In this document: positions 59,123-64,000 of the stretch, in pieces
Numbering within the stretch: position 1 is the first letter of the stretch
Layout of the letters: each line of letters begins with the position of its first letter
NCBI RefSeq assembly: GCF_016405855.1
Contig: NZ_JAEFCA010000001.1
Span: forward strand, 1,546,372 to 1,610,371
Direction of reading: 5' to 3'
From: Flavobacterium sp. IB48
GTDB lineage: Bacteria; Bacteroidota; Bacteroidia; Flavobacteriales; Flavobacteriaceae
Length of the DNA: 64,000 bases
Position numbers and translations under genes: made by a program
Notes under the pieces: generated by a model
Told to the model about the DNA's origin: nothing
What the model saw: only the letters and a program-made list of their open reading frames with translations
Database searches by the model: none

Positions 59123-60919
59123 TTAAACCAACTCTGAAACGGGAATTTTAATACCAACTAATTCTGATTTACAAAAATCGAGTTGCTCTATATGACCTTT
59201 AAAGACTGTTGTCGATTCAAATAAATTTTTATAATATTCAATTCCATCTAACAGATTAGATTTAAAAGAATTCCATTTTTTAAGTTGAGCTGTTGTAAGT
59301 TCTCCAGAAACAGATTGAATTTCGTTTCTAAAATAAGTGACATACATTTTAAGCTCTTTTATAAACAAGTTTGGGCGCTCGGTTCTAATGATCGATTTTC
59401 CTTGATAAATATGATGAATCATATCTTTTAAAGAAACTTCTTGATCAAAATAAGCTAAGTTTGGGCCTGGACAAATTACAACGCCTTGCGCTTGACCTTT
59501 TATTTTTATATCATTTTCTAGATAAGAAGCATTGGCCAGACCAACACATAAACATGATTTTTCGGTGATTTTGATTTTACTCTTCTCAAATTCATCATTA
59601 GATATTGAATCCTTTTTTGCTTCTAATTCTTCCAGTTTAATATCCTGATATTTTTTTGATGCCGTGCAAATTCCATGTGGATCGTATTCTTTACTTAAAG
59701 CTAAAAATTTCTTCGGACATGAACTGCCTGCTTTATTTTCGTGAATTCGTTTTTGTTTTAAGAATTCGTTTGTAGTTCCTTTCAAAGTGTTGAATGGAAC
59801 TCCCAAAGGTGAAATATTACTTAAGTAAAAATCATCTTCTTTGGCTTTCATCAATAAATTACGAGTTTCTTGATCTACTGATGTTGCTTCGGGAACTAAT
59901 AAAAATGGCGAACCCCAACCTACAGAATCAACATTATATTCGTCTAGTAAAAACTCATGTTCTGCTGCTGTTCCAACTCCGCCTTGAACGGTAATTTTTA
60001 ATTCTAAAGGATTTTCAGGAATAGGCTGATTTTTTGCCTGTAAAGCTTTAATCATTAATTCGTGGGCAGATTGTATCAATTGATCTTTTTTCTGCTTGAA
60101 TTCCTCTAAAATGGTACCTAATAAGAGCCCGTCAGTTGCAAAGGCATGTCCGCCACAATTTAATCCCGATTCAATTCGATATTCAGAAACCCAAAGTCCT
60201 TTTTTTGCTAAGAAATTTCCCTGAATCATAGCCGATCTAAAATCGCTTACTTTTAAGATGATTTTCTTCTTTAGTTCATTATTTTCATTTGGAAAAAAAT
60301 CTTTGAAGTTTTCAAAATAACCAAACAATCTCGGATTCATTCCTGCAGAAAGTACAACAGAAGATTCCAAATTACTATTTGCAAAACCTCTTAAAGCGGC
60401 ATGAGCATCATTAAATTCAATTGGAAGCTGTTCATTTTTGATGAAATTATCCTTGTCCAATTTTGTCATGATATTCACATCGATTTCACCAGGAAAAAGA
60501 TGTGTTTCAATGTAATTTTGAATGTTTTCTTTAAAAGCAATTCCATCATCTAATAAATTCTGAAATCCTTTTTTAATATCAGAAGTATTTGGCAGCATCG
60601 ATACGAAATTTTCTAAAGCCGTTTTGCTTTCTGCCAATTCTGTTTTGAAGTTTTCGAATTTCTCTTTTACAATTTTATCGACTAAATTTAAATAAGAGGT
60701 AATTCTCTCAGCACGGTAATCATGAAATTTTTGAGTGATTTCTTCGTAAGGAATGTTGAATTTTGTGCTGTAAAAATTACGCATCTTTTCAATTAAATCA
60801 TCGTCTGCGAGAGCCACAACCGATGAAATTCCATACTGCGCGACTCTAATCGGACTATCTATCGTATAAGCCAATCCCATTACCGGAATATGAAAAGTAT
60901 GCAGATTTTTTTTTGTCAT
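59123..60919 (-). CDS. Conserved uncharacterised 598-residue protein, possible FMN TIM barrel
   Basis: I know of similar proteins in Bacteroidetes but not their function. The N-terminus IPVMGLAYTIDSPIRVAQYGISSVVALADDDLIEKMR and the mid-protein NCGGHAFATDG and VQGGVGTAAEHEFLLDEYNVDSVGWGSPFLLVPE recall FMN-dependent TIM-barrel enzymes such as nitronate monooxygenase (substrate-site His and Gly-rich phosphate loop). From about residue 390 there are several Cys (SSCPKKF, GICTAS, KSCLCVGL, VICPGPN) that could bind metal or an Fe-S cluster. It is cytoplasmic, starts at an ATG and is monocistronic. Confidence is high that the gene is real and low for the fold. Confidence 0.7.
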   Translation of the reverse strand: MTKKNLHTFHIPVMGLAYTIDSPIRVAQYGISSVVALADDDLIEKMRNFYSTKFNIPYEEITQKFHDYRAERITSYLNLVDKIVKEKFENFKTELAESKTALENFVSMLPNTSDIKKGFQNLLDDGIAFKENIQNYIETHLFPGEIDVNIMTKLDKDNFIKNEQLPIEFNDAHAALRGFANSNLESSVVLSAGMNPRLFGYFENFKDFFPNENNELKKKIILKVSDFRSAMIQGNFLAKKGLWVSEYRIESGLNCGGHAFATDGLLLGTILEEFKQKKDQLIQSAHELMIKALQAKNQPIPENPLELKITVQGGVGTAAEHEFLLDEYNVDSVGWGSPFLLVPEATSVDQETRNLLMKAKEDDFYLSNISPLGVPFNTLKGTTNEFLKQKRIHENKAGSSCPKKFLALSKEYDPHGICTASKKYQDIKLEELEAKKDSISNDEFEKSKIKITEKSCLCVGLANASYLENDIKIKGQAQGVVICPGPNLAYFDQEVSLKDMIHHIYQGKSIIRTERPNLFIKELKMYVTYFRNEIQSVSGELTTAQLKKWNSFKSNLLDGIEYYKNLFESTTVFKGHIEQLDFCKSELVGIKIPVSELV

Positions 60920-61020
60920 TTGTATTCGGATTAAAATAGAAGCAAATGAAAAAAAATATTTCCTCCTAAAACCTGATAAATGTCAGGTTTGAAAGGGATT
61001 GCGGATACTGCAAAAAGATT

Positions 61021-61105
61021 GCTGCGAATTGCACAAATTTTCTCGAATTTTTCTTTTTTTCACAATACGGATAAAAAATTAGTGTCAATTTGTGCAATTC
61101 GTGGC
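61021..61105. repeat. Inverted repeat GCGAATTGCACAAATT
   Basis: 19-nt arms 61021-61039 and 61087-61105, nearly complementary, in the gap between two minus-strand genes. Same 'GCCACGAATT' family as at 38741 and 24593. Confidence 0.6.
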
Positions 61106-61119
61106 TAAAGAATAATATC

Positions 61120-62676
61120 CTAAATCAAAATCTTTTTCAAAGATTCTGCAATACTTCTCCATAAAAGGTTGTAGAACGATCTGTCTTGAAGTCTTTCTAC
61201 TTCGATTTCTGCAGTTTTGGCTCCGTCTTTCGAATCGTTTTTTACCAGTAAATTAGCAACAGCCGTTTTAAGTTTTGCCTCTTTTTCAGGATTTTTCTTT
61301 TTGTATAATTTGACTTTCAGATCTTCATAATCTAAAGAGGCATTTCCTTTCGATCCGTTGTCGTTTCCATAAAAATTAAAACGGTATTTATTGAAAGTTC
61401 CGGTAAAAGTACTGTTGATATAGGGTTTAGTGAATCTTGTCATAGCTCCAACATCAAAATTTGAAATCACACCTTGAATATGAAATCCGTCACTTTTGTC
61501 TAAAACATTAAAACTCCAATCGACATCAAGAGGGGAATTTTTCATGAAAATGCATTTGACTTTGATTTTTACATCATCTGTTTTTTTCAAACCAAGACCA
61601 CTTCTCAAATTAGTTGCTTGCAGATTGAATTTATCGAAAGTTAAAACTCCCGGACCTTTAGCAAAATCGAGTTCTTCTTCGTAAACCAATTTCGATTTCA
61701 AAACTTGTAAAGTGTCAACTTGAAGCGGAAATTTTAGATTTCGCAATAAATGATTGTACAGATATTTTTTGCTTGGATCGTCTTTCAACATTTTTCCGCG
61801 GTAAATATTAGCATCAAAATGGTGAATGACCAGTGAATTCGCTTTGAAATAAAACTGGTTATTTTTGAAACCCCAGTCCATTTTTGCGACTTGAGCCGAA
61901 TCGAATTTTAAATTGTAAATATCTTTTTCTTTTTCAAGACGTTTTAGAAATTCTCTACGCTCAAATTGAGGAAGATTAGAGAAATTATTAATCTTTAAGA
62001 AATTCTTTTCGGTGCTTATTTTTCCAATATTGATGTAATAAAAACCATTTGGTCTGTAAAACAAACTGTCGCAAACGAGAGCGTATTTTTTATATTGAAT
62101 CGGAATTTTTTCTTTTAAAGTAGCATCGGTAATTAAAATGCCTTCCAGTTTTAAAAGTATTTTTTTTATACTAAAAATCGGTTTATCTGTATCTAAAGAA
62201 ACAACATCAACCGATCCTTCGTTGAGGTAAATATTAGAAACTGCAATAATTTTTCGAAACGGATCAATAATTTCTTTTTCAATGCTTTTGCTGTTATTGA
62301 TTAATTTTTCGCCTTTTTTGTATAAAATGATTCGCGGTTTATTGATAATTATACTTTCTGCCTGAATGATATCGCGAAAAGCCAAATCCCAAATATTGAA
62401 ATGTTTTATAGTGATAGATTCAATTTTAGAAAAAAGTCCATTTTTGCTGTCTTTCGGTTCATTTTTCGGACTAACCAATAAAGTCTGTGCGTTAATATTT
62501 CTAGAAAAAAGAGAGACTTCAATTTTTTCGTAATTGATATTATAAGCCGTTTTGTTTTTTTCGTGAATAATAATCGGAAGTTGTTTTTTGATCCAATAAT
62601 TCAAGCCAACATTCGCAAGAATTACAATTGCAAACAGAGAAATTACAACAATCGCTATTTTTTTATAGATTGACAT
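61120..62676 (-). CDS. AsmA/DUF748-like membrane-anchored protein
   Basis: A 518-residue protein with a single N-terminal transmembrane helix (about 7-27) and a long periplasmic part of repeated beta strands (LLVSPKNEP, IESITIKHFNIWDLAFRDIIQAESIIINKPRI, LKVKLYKKK). The layout resembles AsmA-like or DUF748 proteins, which form long grooves thought to carry lipids between membranes or affect outer-membrane assembly. The C-terminus is a short charged, possibly helical segment. It is divergent from a penicillin acylase gene, with 109 nt between starts. Confidence 0.72.
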   Translation of the reverse strand: MSIYKKIAIVVISLFAIVILANVGLNYWIKKQLPIIIHEKNKTAYNINYEKIEVSLFSRNINAQTLLVSPKNEPKDSKNGLFSKIESITIKHFNIWDLAFRDIIQAESIIINKPRIILYKKGEKLINNSKSIEKEIIDPFRKIIAVSNIYLNEGSVDVVSLDTDKPIFSIKKILLKLEGILITDATLKEKIPIQYKKYALVCDSLFYRPNGFYYINIGKISTEKNFLKINNFSNLPQFERREFLKRLEKEKDIYNLKFDSAQVAKMDWGFKNNQFYFKANSLVIHHFDANIYRGKMLKDDPSKKYLYNHLLRNLKFPLQVDTLQVLKSKLVYEEELDFAKGPGVLTFDKFNLQATNLRSGLGLKKTDDVKIKVKCIFMKNSPLDVDWSFNVLDKSDGFHIQGVISNFDVGAMTRFTKPYINSTFTGTFNKYRFNFYGNDNGSKGNASLDYEDLKVKLYKKKNPEKEAKLKTAVANLLVKNDSKDGAKTAEIEVERLQDRSFYNLLWRSIAESLKKILI

Positions 62677-62785
62677 TTATAGTATTAATTTTAAATACAT
62701 AAATTTAGACTTTAAAAGAGCTTTGTTTCTTATAAAATTTTACAGAAAAGTTATATCATTTTGAATTTTTATCCTTTTTTAGAAT

Positions 62786-64000
62786 ATGAGAATAATTAAA
62801 AAAATCTTGTTAACCGTATTGGTTCTTGTGGTGATTCTTGCGATTGGTTTGTGTGCTTATATTTTTCATTTAAAACCGAAATATGAAGGTTCAGTACAAT
62901 TAAAAAATCTCGAAAAAGAAACCACGGTCTATTTTGATGATTTTGGAGTGCCTCATATTTATGCAGATTCTGAAAAAGATGCGATGACCGCCTTAGGTTA
63001 TGTACATGCGCAGGAAAGATTATGGCAAATGGAATTGTTACGCCGAATTGCTCCAGGACGTCTTTCTGAAATTTTTGGAGGTGTCGCGCTTAAAAACGAT
63101 AAGTTTTTTGCGGGAATCGGAATCGAAGAAGCTTCGGCAAAAGCCATTGCAAAATTGGATAAAAACAGCGAAAGTTATAAATTGACTCAAGCGTATTTAG
63201 ATGGAATCAATCAATATCTAGAAGAAGGAGTAACGCCAATCGAGTTTACTTTGGTGGGTGTAAAGAAGCAAAAATTTACTATAAAAGATGTTTATAATAT
63301 TTTTGGATATATGTCTTTCAGTTTTGCCATGGCACAGAAAACAGATCCGTTATTGACCGATATAAAAAATAAATATGGAGCCACTTATTTGAAAGATTTA
63401 GGAATTGAAGGAGAATTTAATAATACAAGAATTAAAATCTCAAAAGAGAAAACGGAAGAGTATACTGAGATTTCAAAATCTATAACTGCCATGTTGGATC
63501 AATCTCCAATTCCTCCATTTGTTGGAAGTAATAGCTGGGTTGTTGGGCCACATAAATCAAAAACGGGAAAAGTTATTTTTGCTAATGATCCGCATATTGG
63601 ATTTTCGCAGCCTGCAACTTGGTATGAAGCGCATATTGTAACACCAAAACATGAATTGTACGGCTGTTATTTGGCAGGAACTCCGTTCCCGCTTTTGGCA
63701 CATAACAGAGATTATGCATATGGTTTGACCATGTTTGAAAATGATGACATCGATTTTTATCAAGAAAAAAATAAAGCAAACGATGTTTCGCAATATCAAA
63801 CGCCAACTGGTTTCGATAAATATGAAATCAGAAAAAAAACGATAAAAGTAAAAGATTCTTCGGATGTTGTCTTGACGGTTAAAATTACTCGCCACGGACC
63901 AATTATGAATGATTTTATAGATCGTTTAGATAAGAAAAATCCAATTGCAATGTCGTGGACTTATACTAGAGAACCAATCTTGATTCTAGACGCTGCTTAC
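62786..64000 (+). CDS. Penicillin acylase family protein (partial, runs off the window)
   Basis: The first 405 codons of an Ntn-hydrolase; the gene continues past the right edge. An N-terminal membrane or signal segment (about 7-28) precedes the alpha chain (VPHIYADSEKDAMTALGYVHAQERLWQMELLRR is split across residues 55-90). The self-cleavage site is GSNSW, giving the new N-terminal nucleophile Ser248. The beta chain follows (FANDPHIGF, then PFPLLAHNRDYAYGLTMFENDD). Substrates may be beta-lactams, acyl-homoserine lactones or other N-acyl compounds. It is probably periplasmic. Confidence 0.9.
   Translation, partial: MRIIKKILLTVLVLVVILAIGLCAYIFHLKPKYEGSVQLKNLEKETTVYFDDFGVPHIYADSEKDAMTALGYVHAQERLWQMELLRRIAPGRLSEIFGGVALKNDKFFAGIGIEEASAKAIAKLDKNSESYKLTQAYLDGINQYLEEGVTPIEFTLVGVKKQKFTIKDVYNIFGYMSFSFAMAQKTDPLLTDIKNKYGATYLKDLGIEGEFNNTRIKISKEKTEEYTEISKSITAMLDQSPIPPFVGSNSWVVGPHKSKTGKVIFANDPHIGFSQPATWYEAHIVTPKHELYGCYLAGTPFPLLAHNRDYAYGLTMFENDDIDFYQEKNKANDVSQYQTPTGFDKYEIRKKTIKVKDSSDVVLTVKITRHGPIMNDFIDRLDKKNPIAMSWTYTREPILILDAAY

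Noticed and set aside
63557..63895. 112-residue minus-strand frame at the right end
   Set aside because: Antisense of the penicillin acylase gene, whose own frame is intact and recognisable to the window edge.

Overview
The window is chromosomal DNA of a Flavobacterium-like member of the Bacteroidota. It is visibly AT-rich. The evidence is a type IX secretion sorting domain, TonB receptors with N-terminal carboxypeptidase-like domains, Bacteroidetes-type promoters (TTTG, about 19 nt, TAnnTTTG), A-rich rather than Shine-Dalgarno start regions, many small lipoproteins, and protein families typical of this group (DUF4296, DUF3109, DUF3857, DUF5808). I see no rRNA, tRNA, phage, insertion sequence or CRISPR array. 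The last gene runs off the right edge.

Layout. 1-5 kb: a DUF4296 lipoprotein, an SDR epimerase, tyrS, a small membrane protein, a LuxE-like protein and a T9SS sorting-domain-only protein. 5.2-13 kb: a probable phosphate-starvation module with a beta-helix lipoprotein, a TonB receptor, a PhoB-like regulator, a PhoR-like kinase and an OprP-type porin. Three of its promoters carry 11-nt-period PhoP/PhoB-like boxes. 13-23 kb: a glycosyltransferase, a coiled-coil exported protein, a very large SprA-like outer-membrane protein, and an AraC regulator plus outer-membrane barrel bracketed by two DUF5808 paralogues. 23-34 kb: housekeeping genes (aspartate kinase, GNAT, fbp, TerB, HupE-like, dCMP deaminase, S41 protease) and small lipoproteins. 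34-39 kb: DUF3109, nrdB and nrdA, the last two separated by a hairpin-rich spacer.

39-43.5 kb holds the aromatic amino acid operon pheA - aminotransferase - tyrA - DAHP synthase/chorismate mutase. In front of it is a 26-residue leader peptide rich in Phe and Tyr, followed by mutually exclusive antiterminator and terminator hairpins: a complete, readable attenuator. 43.5-53.7 kb: rsgA, a four-helix-bundle (S23-type) gene enclosed exactly by an inverted repeat, dtd, then four tandem DUF3857 proteins, one broken by a single in-frame stop, and a MazG-like pyrophosphohydrolase. 53.8-64 kb: aroA, queA, kynU, a glycine-zipper lipoprotein, an uncharacterised 598-residue cysteine-rich protein, an AsmA-like protein and a partial penicillin acylase.

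Intergenic spaces are unusually full of long inverted repeats, several of them nested or tandem, that recur as sequence families through the window. The observations most worth following are the aromatic attenuator, the Pho-box architecture, the S23 gene inside an inverted repeat, and the degenerate transglutaminase paralogue array with its nonsense mutation. All calls come from reading the sequence and recalled family knowledge; no database search was run.
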